From contig JABXJU010000041.1 of NCBI GenBank assembly GCA_013375405.1, positions 1 through 25,170 of the forward strand: a stretch of 25,170 bases of DNA, given 5' to 3'. A program made the position numbers and the translations under genes. Below the pieces are notes generated by a model. The model did no database searches, had not been told where the DNA came from, and saw nothing but the letters and a program-made list of their open reading frames with translations. The stretch comes from Candidatus Helarchaeota archaeon (GTDB lineage Archaea > Asgardarchaeota > Lokiarchaeia > Helarchaeales > HEL-GB-A). This document shows positions 1 through 7,890 of the stretch, piece by piece (position 1 is the first letter of the stretch; every line of letters begins with the position of its first letter).

Positions 1-11
1 AAAAGCGAATC

Positions 12-914
12 ATGCTTGAACCCTTCAATCTGAACCGTAGATTGAAAACGAAGGCCAAAGCACGAATTCGAAAAATCCGGTATGTAAAACAATTCAGAGA
101 AGAAAAACGCGATTCGGTTGAGAATTCAGAGGTTTGGCAGTATTTACTTGAAATTGTTAAGGATCTTGTTGCTTTGCAGAAATGGAAAAATAAAAGAAAT
201 GATACTGACCTTGAAAGTATTACCTTTTATGAAAGATTACACGATATTTCCCGCCTACTCCGCACTCTGAAAACCCATCTCGCTCCAACAGTTAAAGCCA
301 ACGACGATGTAGAATATCAACGATTGAATATCTTGATGAAAGAGGTTAATGCCATCCTTGCGGACTTCAAACGAGATTACGAAGATTTAAAGCGAATCAA
401 GGAATACCAAAATAAGTTAAAGCAAATTTTCGAGGCACATGAAGAATCTAGCCAAGTGGGACTGGAAAAGTTAATCGCCTTTACAGAAGTATTGGAAGCA
501 CGCTTGAAAGAAGGCAAAATCACATGTGATGCAGAGAAGTTTTATATTAAACAGCTTTGTTCTTTTGTTTATGACCGAGGGGAATCCTTATTTCAGTATC
601 GCGATATTAAAAACGCGAATAATACCAATAATGTCCAAGAAACGAAATTCAAGACCGTGAAACATACCGTAAGACGGACGCAAGGAACGGCGACTGGTCC
701 GCACTATTTTCAACACCATGCTAAATATCTGCTTTTCATCGACCCCGATCTTTCAGAGGCGGAGATCCGCCAAATGATGATGCGAGCTGACCATAAAAAA
801 GTCGCTAGGATTATGAAAGCGGAACGCGCATTACGCAAAAGACCCTTGGCTCGAATTAAAGATAAAAAGAAGTGGGAAGCTCGAATGAAAGATTTGAAAG
901 CAAAATTACCGTAG
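12..914 (+). CDS. Hypothetical charged, helical/coiled-coil protein
   Basis: I do not recognise this 300-residue protein. It is rich in lysine, arginine and glutamate. Residues 1-35 are strongly basic, and residues about 90-170 have heptad-like helical character suggesting a coiled coil. Residues about 215-300 are again basic and contain a histidine-rich stretch (PHYFQHH) and a helical C-terminus. There is no signal peptide and no membrane segment, so it is probably cytosolic; nucleic-acid binding is possible from the charge alone. The frame stays open to the left window edge, so the ATG at 12 may not be the true start. A T-tract lies about 50 bases after the stop, and the next gene is convergent. 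Confidence 0.6.
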   Translation: MLEPFNLNRRLKTKAKARIRKIRYVKQFREEKRDSVENSEVWQYLLEIVKDLVALQKWKNKRNDTDLESITFYERLHDISRLLRTLKTHLAPTVKANDDVEYQRLNILMKEVNAILADFKRDYEDLKRIKEYQNKLKQIFEAHEESSQVGLEKLIAFTEVLEARLKEGKITCDAEKFYIKQLCSFVYDRGESLFQYRDIKNANNTNNVQETKFKTVKHTVRRTQGTATGPHYFQHHAKYLLFIDPDLSEAEIRQMMMRADHKKVARIMKAERALRKRPLARIKDKKKWEARMKDLKAKLP

Positions 915-965
915 ATGTAAGCAGGAACGAATAACTGGAAAAAAACTTTAAAAGTTCAAACTGGG

Positions 966-974
966 TTTTTTTTT
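966..974 (+). terminator. Poly-T transcription terminator
   Basis: A run of nine T residues follows GGG about 50 bases past the stop of the first gene, in the gap before a convergent gene. Archaeal RNA polymerase typically stops at such T-tracts without needing a stable hairpin. A short AACTTT/AAAGTT inverted repeat sits just upstream. Confidence 0.4.
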
Positions 975-1025
975 AATTGGACTAAAAATGTATAATATGC
1001 TTAGAATCTTAGAATGAAATTAAGT

Positions 1026-2510
1026 TCAATTGTTTTTTAGTTGCTTTTTTAGTTTATTTTGACGTTTTTTCGTTTCTTTCTGTCTTTCTCGGGCGAGATA
1101 TTCTTTACTTTTTAAATCAGTTATGAACTCATTCGCGTGTTTAATTCCATTGATGACAAATTTGCGTGCCATGCGGAAAAACCACCAGAAGCGAGGATTT
1201 TTAACAAATCGCCAAATGGAACGCGGGAAAAATGATCGAATGTTCTTTTCTTTAAGTTTAAAATAAAATTCCCGATAAGCCCATTTGACGAGTTCATAAA
1301 TTTCTTCAGTACTCAAATCAGGAGTTCGCATAATGGGCTGGACTAAATTCCAATGTGTATAATCCTCATCTGTAATCCACCCATTTTGTTTTGCTTGGTC
1401 ATACAAGCGTGTTGTGGGATAGGGTGTTAAAGGGCAGAATTGCATGATATCAATGTCAAGGTCTTCTGCGAATCTAATGGTTGCCCTGACGTCTTCCTCG
1501 GTCTCTCCAATATTGCCAATGATAATTGAGCCAAAAATTGTAATTCCATAATCGTGTAGCATTTTCACGGCTTTTCTAATCTGTTCAACGGAAATTTTTT
1601 TCCCGATGGTGTCGAGAGATTTTTGGTGAATACTCTCTATCCCTATGAACATCATTTTCCATCCAGCCGATGCCATTTTCCCGAGGACGCGGGGATTTTT
1701 GACAACGTCATCTACGCGTCCCTGACAGGACTTCCATTTTCTATGAAAGCCATATTCCTTTATGAGATGGCATAACTTCTCAATTCGGCGCATATTAAGC
1801 GTAGATTCGCTATCATTAAAGATAAACCACTGCTTTGATGAATCCATATGCTGAAATTCCTTAATAATTCGCTCAGGTGATTTAATTCGCCAACCGCGGC
1901 CCCAATGAGAGGAGATACAACAAAAATGGCATTGGTGCGGACAGCCACGTGCGGATTCTAATGCATCAATTGATGCCCAAAAATAGTGATAATCGTACTT
2001 TCTGATAAGGTCTCGGCGTGGAAAGGGCGAGTCATCAAGATTGATTAAAGGGCGATTTTCAGTCTGATATAGTTCTGATCCATTCTTAAAACTTATTCCT
2101 TTTATTGATTTAAGGCTTTGACCGTTATTGAAAGAAGAAATTAATTCTGGAAATGTTATTTCGCCCTCCCCTCGGACAACGACATCGACTTCAGGATAGA
2201 GCGCAGTCTCAGGAACGAGACTTCCATGATATCCTCCTATAAGAGTTTTAACGTCATTTTCTTTAGCAATGCGACATAATTTCAATGCGCCATTGATCAT
2301 GGATGTGGAAGCTGTTACTCCAATGAGATCAAATTTCTGAATCTTTCTCTCAACAAATTCAGGACTATAGTCGTAGTTTCGAAGATCTAAAATCTCTACC
2401 TTATGCTCTGGAACTGTAGCAGCTAAAATCATTAATCCTAAAGGGGGTGCCTTTAAAAAATGATCCATGCCAACTTTTGGACCCGTTGGATTTAGTAACA
2501 AGATTTTCAT
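1026..2510 (-). CDS. B12-binding-type radical SAM protein, GrsA/B-like paralogue 1
   Basis: This 494-residue protein has the two-domain layout of class B (cobalamin-dependent) radical SAM enzymes. An N-terminal Rossmann-like B12-binding domain (about 1-150; MKILLLNPTG start, PPLGLM, VRGEGE) is followed by a radical SAM barrel with the CxxxCxxC cluster at C190, C194 and C197, and an extra C198. The barrel continues to about residue 400, with a basic, aromatic-rich C-terminal tail. The B12 domain lacks the DxHxxG signature, as many class B enzymes do. It lies 78 bases downstream of a clear paralogue, and both follow a tetraether synthase gene. Known GDGT ring synthases GrsA and GrsB are of this type, so a lipid-chain substrate is my inference; methyltransferase activity is an alternative. 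No clear Shine-Dalgarno precedes the ATG. Confidence 0.8.
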   Translation of the reverse strand: MKILLLNPTGPKVGMDHFLKAPPLGLMILAATVPEHKVEILDLRNYDYSPEFVERKIQKFDLIGVTASTSMINGALKLCRIAKENDVKTLIGGYHGSLVPETALYPEVDVVVRGEGEITFPELISSFNNGQSLKSIKGISFKNGSELYQTENRPLINLDDSPFPRRDLIRKYDYHYFWASIDALESARGCPHQCHFCCISSHWGRGWRIKSPERIIKEFQHMDSSKQWFIFNDSESTLNMRRIEKLCHLIKEYGFHRKWKSCQGRVDDVVKNPRVLGKMASAGWKMMFIGIESIHQKSLDTIGKKISVEQIRKAVKMLHDYGITIFGSIIIGNIGETEEDVRATIRFAEDLDIDIMQFCPLTPYPTTRLYDQAKQNGWITDEDYTHWNLVQPIMRTPDLSTEEIYELVKWAYREFYFKLKEKNIRSFFPRSIWRFVKNPRFWWFFRMARKFVINGIKHANEFITDLKSKEYLARERQKETKKRQNKLKKQLKNN

Positions 2511-2588
2511 TTCTGTATAAATCCAGATTTCAATTATCTATCTTAAATCTACTAGTGATCTGTTTTTATGTATTTCTTTTTCAAACCC

Positions 2589-3992
2589 TCAACGACGTAA
2601 ATCCTGAACGAATTTATATATAGATGGAACACTAATTGTTAGGAATTCGGGGACCATTCGCCAGAACCAGAGAAATTGTTTCTGGGACATTCGCCTGCCG
2701 CCTCGTAGTAAGAAACTAGTTCTAAACCCGTCTAAATAGAAAGACCGATAGGCTTCTACAACTAAATCCTTAATTTCCTCAACTGTGAGATCAGGAGTCG
2801 CCATAATGGGATTACATAGATTCCATTTATCATAATCATCAATTTGAATCCAACCCTTCTCTAAGGCTTCATCGAACAATTTGGTTTTGGGGTATGGTGT
2901 TAAAGGTGTAAATTGCATTATATCGATATCGAGGTCCTTTGCGAATTGGATTGTCTTCATTACCTCTTCTTTTGTCTCTCCAACATTCCCAATAATAATT
3001 GAACCGAAAATTGTGAGTCCGCGGTCATGAAGCATTTTGACTGCTTGTTTAATTTGTTCGATGGTAATCTTCTTGCCGATTTTATCGAGACTTTTCTGAA
3101 ATATAGATTCAATACCTATAAACAGCATCTTGAATCCTGCTTTTTGCATTTTATCCACAATGGCTGGATTCTTTACAACGGAGTCCACTCTTCCTTGTGC
3201 GCTATACCATTTATTCTCTAGACTATGCTCAAGAATCAAATCACAAATTTTATCAACTCTTTTCATATTTAATGTGAAGCTACTATCTTGAAAGATATGC
3301 CAGTATCGACGCGTATTTAATTGCTGCAATTCTTCAACGACTCGCTCAGGTGATTTTGTTCGAAATCTACGTTGATGAAACTGAATAACACAACAGAAAT
3401 TACAATCATGAGCACAACCACGGGACGATTCCAGCACATCCACAGATCCCCCGAAATAAGAGTAATAGTTATGTCGAACTAAATCACGACGTGGAAAGGG
3501 AAGCGTATCAAGATCATCGATTAGCGGGCGTGGTGAATTATGATGGATAGTCCCATTTTTACTATAACTCACCCCTAAAATATCATCTAATTTGTGACCA
3601 TTATTTATAGATTCAATCAAAGCAGGAAATGTCAGTTCACCTTCACCTCGAACAATATAGTCAATCTCTGGCTTTTCTATCATTTCCGAAACCAAAGTTG
3701 GATGATAACCCCCTACTATGGTTGGCACCTCCTCCTCTTTTGCCATCTGACAAAGTTTCATTGCCGCTGTATAAGAGGGTGTCAAACATGATATCCCAAC
3801 AATATCAGCACGGGAGATCTTCTTCCTAATACTCCGCTTTAAAAACTTACGATATTTTAAATCTAAAATCTCTACCTCATGGTCTGGAACAGTTGCGGCA
3901 ATTGACATCAAGCCTAAAGGCGGGGCTTTAATGAACCGATCAAATCCAACCACAGGACTCGCCAAGGTTGGATTAATAAGTAAAATTTTCAC
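2589..3992 (-). CDS. B12-binding-type radical SAM protein, GrsA/B-like paralogue 2
   Basis: This 467-residue paralogue of the downstream neighbour shares its domain order: a B12-binding-like domain (about 1-155, MKILLINPT, PPLGLM, VRGEGE) and a radical SAM domain with C193, C197 and C200 (CAHDCNFCC). Shared blocks include PFPRRDL, FIGIES and TPYP. The similarity extends almost end to end, but the C-terminal tail is shorter and different, suggesting an old tandem duplication with specialisation rather than redundancy. The start is GTG at 3992, with GAGG about 10 bases upstream and a TATA-like element further up. Sulfolobus uses two such enzymes, GrsA and GrsB, to place cyclopentane rings in tetraether chains; two paralogues beside Tes fits that model but is not proof. 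Confidence 0.8.
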   Translation of the reverse strand: MKILLINPTLASPVVGFDRFIKAPPLGLMSIAATVPDHEVEILDLKYRKFLKRSIRKKISRADIVGISCLTPSYTAAMKLCQMAKEEEVPTIVGGYHPTLVSEMIEKPEIDYIVRGEGELTFPALIESINNGHKLDDILGVSYSKNGTIHHNSPRPLIDDLDTLPFPRRDLVRHNYYSYFGGSVDVLESSRGCAHDCNFCCVIQFHQRRFRTKSPERVVEELQQLNTRRYWHIFQDSSFTLNMKRVDKICDLILEHSLENKWYSAQGRVDSVVKNPAIVDKMQKAGFKMLFIGIESIFQKSLDKIGKKITIEQIKQAVKMLHDRGLTIFGSIIIGNVGETKEEVMKTIQFAKDLDIDIMQFTPLTPYPKTKLFDEALEKGWIQIDDYDKWNLCNPIMATPDLTVEEIKDLVVEAYRSFYLDGFRTSFLLRGGRRMSQKQFLWFWRMVPEFLTISVPSIYKFVQDLRR

Positions 3993-4037
3993 TTAAAAAA
4001 CCTCAAAGATGAATTAAAAGATGGAAAGCACAATTCC

Positions 4038-4046
4038 TATTTAAAC
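4038..4046 (-). promoter_or_regulatory. TATA-like box upstream of the radical SAM pair
   Basis: On the minus strand GTTTAAATA follows a purine-rich BRE-like stretch (GAAAAATAG). A start about 26 bases downstream would give a leader of roughly 24 bases containing the GAGG ribosome-binding site before the GTG at 3992. This suggests the pair can be transcribed independently of the upstream synthase gene. Confidence 0.4.
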
Positions 4047-4235
4047 CTATTTTTCAAATCCTTCCAAATTCTAAAATATTTTATTGTTTTAAAATATTCA
4101 AAATCAATTATCCTATTCATTTACGCCTAGGATTCATCAAAAACTGATGAAACCGAAAATTTCACAAGGATTTAGTTTTTAATCTCAAAGGATAAAAGTT
4201 GGCAGTATTTTTGCAGAATTCATAAAACTATGAAG

Positions 4236-4242
4236 AAAAAAA
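4236..4242 (-). terminator. Poly-T tract after the tetraether synthase gene
   Basis: Seven consecutive T residues on the minus strand directly follow the TAA of the Tes gene. Together with the promoter-like element before the next gene, this suggests at least partial termination between Tes and the radical SAM pair. Confidence 0.3.
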
Positions 4243-5952
4243 TTATTGTGGCGTTATTACTTTTACTGGGATCTTCTGGTCCTGATATTGGGCGTTTTTG
4301 CGTTCAATCCGGTCGCGATGAATCGTGTTCATTGTGCAGAATGGCACTCGGAAAACTCTTTTCAATTCCCGATCGTAGTATCCATAATGCACCAAACAGC
4401 GAGAAACTCGTTCCGTATCTATATTGTAGGCATCTTGGAAGTGCATACAACTTACCAGCATGGCTTGATCTCGGAGGAAATTCGCGGCTGCCTTCCAACC
4501 AGGATCTCGAATGAGCGTCGCCAATTTTCGAATTGTGTTAGCGAAATTCCTTAAATTGCTTAGGTTAGTTAGGTTATTTAGGTCACCTAGTTTAAGATAT
4601 CGTAAGGTATTAGCTAAAATCCCATATTTCAACCCCTTTCGGAGTAAAGTGTGGCTAATTCCATCCAATAACGAACCAATTTTACTCCCGGTCGGAGTGA
4701 TACCGAATAGTTTTGAAAACACTTCTGGCTTATTTTCAAGGTTTGTTTTCTTAAGAAAATCCCAGACACGATCTGCGGTTTTTACTAATCTATCTATATC
4801 AATGAATTCATCAATGGAGTGCAGTTTATTCTTGGTCCTATCCTTAGGATCGACAATTTCAACCGTCCCGATAGTAGCAAAACCGCAGTCTTCATGTGAA
4901 GTCATTTCGAATGGCTCAACTCCCTCAAACCAACCAAGCAATTTCACGAAATGGCTTAAAGTTGGGATTGGGTAGAATCGTCCATTAAAGAGATTATTTG
5001 TGTGCTTATCAATATCTGCAAATAAATCCGAGGCATTATAACGCAACTGCCTAATTTCTTCCTTGGTTATTCGCCCACAGAGAGAAATAGGCTGATAGAT
5101 AATGCAGGATACCACATCTTGATTCTGAACTGCAAAATCCAAAATGTGTCCAACTTGATGATCATTAACTCCGCGGGCTATGGTGGGAACTAATGCCAAA
5201 TCCTTATATCCGAGCTCTCTCATGTTCTCTACAATTTTCATCTTCTTCTCTAACAAATCCTTCCCGCGTGTTTGTTTATAAACCTCAGGATCTGTTACAC
5301 TATCCCATTGCATGTAAGTCACGTTCATACCAGCGTCAATGATCTCCTTAAGATAATCAATATCGGTAAATTTTAACCCGTTCGTTGTTAACATTCGATG
5401 TTTAAATCCTAATTCTTTAGATATCTCTAGAATCTCTGGGAGATCATCTCGTACAGTGGGTTCGCCACCTGATAATTGAAGAGCTACGGGGGGCATTGGC
5501 TCTGTAGCTCGAAAATGTTCCATGATTTCTCGGAGCTCTTTCATTGTAGGCTCCACTACAAAGCCCGTTACATTTGCATTGGCAAAGCAAATCGGACATT
5601 TGAGGTTACATCGATTAGTAATATCGATTAGGCAAATACAAGTTGCCGATTTATGATTTTCACAGATGCCACAGTCATAAGGACAACCTTTCAGCCCGAA
5701 TTCGCCCCCTTGTGACGAATAGGGGCCAGAATTAAATGCAACTTCTGGATCCTTAACTATTTCCTTTGAAATATGATGATATCCCCGCCGCCAGAGATAA
5801 TAACGAGCATTCTTTGCTAGAATATCCTCAAAATCCCCATGTCTAGGGCAAATCTTTCTCATATAGATAGTATCATTTTCCTCCACTACCCTAGCATCGA
5901 TCTGCTGCTTACATTCTGGGCAGATGGAGATCGTTTCCCGTATTACTCTCAT
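4243..5952 (-). CDS. tes: Tetraether lipid synthase (radical SAM)
   Basis: Tes joins the phytanyl tails of two archaeol-type lipids to make membrane-spanning tetraethers (GDGT) by radical carbon-carbon coupling at the membrane. The 569-residue protein shows the family layout. An N-terminal rubredoxin-like metal site carries C11, C14 and C35 (CPRHG). A cysteine cluster at C90, C94, C97 and C105 precedes the radical SAM motif C115-NLK-C119-PI-C122 (ITNRCNLKCPICFA). LSGGEPT follows near 160. The C-terminus has further conserved cysteines in SRCLVHY and VPFCTMN. It is longer than the M. jannaschii homologue MJ0619 (about 506 residues), partly through a repetitive Asn/Leu-rich insert near residues 453-467. 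AGGGA precedes the ATG at a suitable distance. The two radical SAM genes downstream suggest a lipid-modification cluster. Confidence 0.88.
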   Translation of the reverse strand: MRVIRETISICPECKQQIDARVVEENDTIYMRKICPRHGDFEDILAKNARYYLWRRGYHHISKEIVKDPEVAFNSGPYSSQGGEFGLKGCPYDCGICENHKSATCICLIDITNRCNLKCPICFANANVTGFVVEPTMKELREIMEHFRATEPMPPVALQLSGGEPTVRDDLPEILEISKELGFKHRMLTTNGLKFTDIDYLKEIIDAGMNVTYMQWDSVTDPEVYKQTRGKDLLEKKMKIVENMRELGYKDLALVPTIARGVNDHQVGHILDFAVQNQDVVSCIIYQPISLCGRITKEEIRQLRYNASDLFADIDKHTNNLFNGRFYPIPTLSHFVKLLGWFEGVEPFEMTSHEDCGFATIGTVEIVDPKDRTKNKLHSIDEFIDIDRLVKTADRVWDFLKKTNLENKPEVFSKLFGITPTGSKIGSLLDGISHTLLRKGLKYGILANTLRYLKLGDLNNLTNLSNLRNFANTIRKLATLIRDPGWKAAANFLRDQAMLVSCMHFQDAYNIDTERVSRCLVHYGYYDRELKRVFRVPFCTMNTIHRDRIERKNAQYQDQKIPVKVITPQ

Positions 5953-6258
5953 TAAAATCCCTGCAATAAAACTATATTATATCCTGGGTAAGTTATTTTA
6001 CTGTCTAGCAACCGTTTTCACCCTATTTAAATTCTTTGTCTCTCAGAAGGGGATATCGTTCAATTCAAATTCTAATTTGAATTAGTATTTTCATTTCATA
6101 AAATATATTATTTTTAGAAATGTTCTCAAAATATTTGTATTATTCATTGATTTTTGATTACTTTCTTTTCTTTTTATCAACCCTAGCTCCCTATTCTAAT
6201 CTAATTTTTCATTAACCATAGGTTTAAAAATTGCTCATCCTATTAGTTTAATCATACG
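5953..6258. other. Divergent intergenic region between tes and a small membrane protein gene
   Basis: About 306 very AT-rich bases. I see no ORF worth calling and no tRNA. It holds promoter-like elements for tes, listed separately, and a GGTGAG ribosome-binding-like sequence just at the start of the plus-strand small membrane protein gene. Confidence 0.5.
6024..6033 (-). promoter_or_regulatory. TATA-like box for tes
   Basis: On the minus strand AATTTAAATA lies after a purine-rich stretch, about 75 bases before the tes ATG. A start about 26 bases downstream would give a leader of about 50 bases. A second candidate, TATAATATA at 5973-5981, would place the start almost on the ATG and give a leaderless transcript. 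I cannot choose between them from sequence. Confidence 0.3.
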
Positions 6259-6540
6259 GTGAGAATTGTGTTTTCAGAGGATGTACGAAGTTTTTTAGCA
6301 ATTGTCAGTTTAGGTTTAGGAATTTTCGGAATTTTTTATCTTGGAATATGGGTTAGCCCGCCAGCTATCATTTGTGCTGTTCTCGCACTTATTACGGGTG
6401 GTGGGAAGAAGCCAATAGAAACTCCATATAAAATTTGTGCTCTTTTTGGATTAGTATTAGGTATCTATGAAATTGTTTTTGGGACTTTATACATTTTAGA
6501 TTATTATTATATAATCGATATATTTCCAAATGTCCCATGA
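6259..6540 (+). CDS. Small multi-pass membrane protein
   Basis: This 93-residue hydrophobic protein has about three predicted membrane segments (near residues 11-30, 32-46 and 58-86). A short GGGKK loop lies between the second and third, probably cytosolic by the positive-inside rule. Family assignment is not possible by eye; the layout resembles small DUF4190-like membrane proteins. The start is uncertain. GTG at 6259 overlaps a GGTGAG sequence, which could instead be the ribosome-binding site for a second GTG at 6268, making the protein three residues shorter. It ends 15 bases before the convergent larA-like gene, with no sign of a shared role. Confidence 0.55.
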   Translation: MRIVFSEDVRSFLAIVSLGLGIFGIFYLGIWVSPPAIICAVLALITGGGKKPIETPYKICALFGLVLGIYEIVFGTLYILDYYYIIDIFPNVP

Positions 6541-6555
6541 TGAATTGAATATTAA

Positions 6556-7815
6556 TTATACTGTTGTAGGAAGCGTGATTGTTCCATTTGGCATAAAAGT
6601 AACCTTAGCATCACGCCCAACCCATGTATAGGCTAAGTCCATTGCATCGTCAACGGTTTTTGCTGGCTCTAGCATGAAATGATCCTTGACTTCTTTGGGA
6701 TTCATGTTTGAAATAAGAATAATTTTTGCTTTTTGTTGAATTTTCGCGATATAATAAGCTTTATGGCCTCCCATTATAAAATTCGTTTTGATTTCAGCTT
6801 CTAATTCCTCTAAAGTCCGATAATTTTGTGCCCACTCGGAAAAAACAAGATGTCCATGTCCCTCATTACATTCCAAAGCTGCTACGATGACGCCACCGGA
6901 TTTCACAATCATTTGGGCATTATCAATTGCTTTGTACCCCTGGTAGAGATCAATATCATGGGGCAATCCGGCTGCTACCAACACAATATCTGCCAAGCCT
7001 TTTACTTTTACCCGATAAATGGAATCATAAAATCCTGTAGCTTCCACATGGGCTGAAAATAGGTCTCCAGCAAAGGCTCGAAGGAGTTTTTTCTTAGTGT
7101 TCTGAATGATATTCAGCATAAATGTGGTTTTAGTCATCTTAGCAGCTTCAATCATGTCTTCATGAATGGGATTTTTAATCAACTTGCCCGTTACAGCCCG
7201 TTCATCAATTAAAAATGCATGGTTCTGGTTAATCGTTGTCCGCCCGCTAATACCTGGAATTATACTCTTCCTTCCTCCTGAGAATCCCGCATAATAGTGA
7301 TATCCGACTTTACCTGTTGCAATAATATGATCCACCTTTGCGGCTATGGCATTAATTTTTACTTCAGTATTTCGGGAGGTCGTTCCTAATTTCACCAAAT
7401 CAGGTGCATCACAATCATGGCTTACGCACATGATTCGTTCGAACACTTCTTCTCCCACTAACTTCTTCTGTTCTTCTGATTTCACGGCTCGATGCGTGCC
7501 ACAGGCGAAAATTAAGGTAATATTCTCATCTGGCACTCCACACAAATTTAAAGTGTTAAGTAATGGCGGAACTGTGAGATATCCTGGAGTTCCCCTGGTA
7601 TGATCGTCTTGAGTAATTACCACATTTGACCTAGCTTTAATTATTTGAGGCAGGTTTGGAGATCCAATTGGATTTTGAATAGCCCGCTCAATCTCTTTTG
7701 GTTTATCGCTCACTCCTGTTGGCTCATCCTTCGTCTCAACGATTTCCCATAAATTCTTTTTGTGTATCTCGTATGGAATCTCGGAATCTCCATATTTTAT
7801 AAATATTTCAACCAT
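6556..7815 (-). CDS. larA: Nickel-pincer LarA-family racemase/epimerase
   Basis: LarA enzymes interconvert 2-hydroxyacid stereoisomers, classically D- and L-lactate, using the nickel-pincer nucleotide cofactor. This 419-residue protein has nearly the same length and residue numbering as Lactobacillus LarA. It has DDHTR at 70-74, the catalytic histidines H108 (CGTHR) and H173 (GYHYY), K183 (SGGRKS) for covalent cofactor attachment, and H199 (NQNHA) as nickel ligand. All key residues are present, so it is probably active; LarA homologues also act on malate, sugar acids and other 2-hydroxyacids, so the substrate is open. The ATG has GGAG about 8 bases upstream. No cofactor-making genes (larB, larC, larE) lie in the window. 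A lactate/glycolate dehydrogenase-type pair at 19-21.6 kb could use the product. Confidence 0.85.
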   Translation of the reverse strand: MVEIFIKYGDSEIPYEIHKKNLWEIVETKDEPTGVSDKPKEIERAIQNPIGSPNLPQIIKARSNVVITQDDHTRGTPGYLTVPPLLNTLNLCGVPDENITLIFACGTHRAVKSEEQKKLVGEEVFERIMCVSHDCDAPDLVKLGTTSRNTEVKINAIAAKVDHIIATGKVGYHYYAGFSGGRKSIIPGISGRTTINQNHAFLIDERAVTGKLIKNPIHEDMIEAAKMTKTTFMLNIIQNTKKKLLRAFAGDLFSAHVEATGFYDSIYRVKVKGLADIVLVAAGLPHDIDLYQGYKAIDNAQMIVKSGGVIVAALECNEGHGHLVFSEWAQNYRTLEELEAEIKTNFIMGGHKAYYIAKIQQKAKIILISNMNPKEVKDHFMLEPAKTVDDAMDLAYTWVGRDAKVTFMPNGTITLPTTV

Positions 7816-7848
7816 CTTGAGATCTCCAACGGAACGGAGCCATCTAGA

Positions 7849-7856
7849 ATTTTAAA
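7849..7856 (-). promoter_or_regulatory. TATA-like box for larA
   Basis: The minus strand reads TTTAAAAT about 37 bases before the ATG, predicting a very short leader that just includes the GGAG site. The upstream BRE position overlaps one arm of an inverted repeat, suggesting regulated rather than constitutive expression. Confidence 0.4.
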
Positions 7857-7858
7857 CC

Positions 7859-7881
7859 TTTTTGGCAAAATCCGCCAAAAG
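7859..7881 (-). promoter_or_regulatory. Inverted repeat: operator for larA or terminator of the upstream gene
   Basis: A perfect 7-bp inverted repeat, TTTTGGC and GCCAAAA, with a 7-base spacer and one G-T wobble extending it, fills the gap between the acyl-CoA dehydrogenase stop and the larA TATA-like box. Being directly upstream of the BRE/TATA it could be the binding site of a dimeric regulator. As RNA it would form a hairpin ending the upstream transcript. The two readings are not exclusive. Confidence 0.45.
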
Positions 7882-7890
7882 ACATTAAAG

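Noticed and set aside
4230..4975. Plus-strand ORFs over the 3' part of tes
   Set aside because: They lie antisense to the conserved Tes C-terminus, carry no recognisable protein features and lack supporting context.
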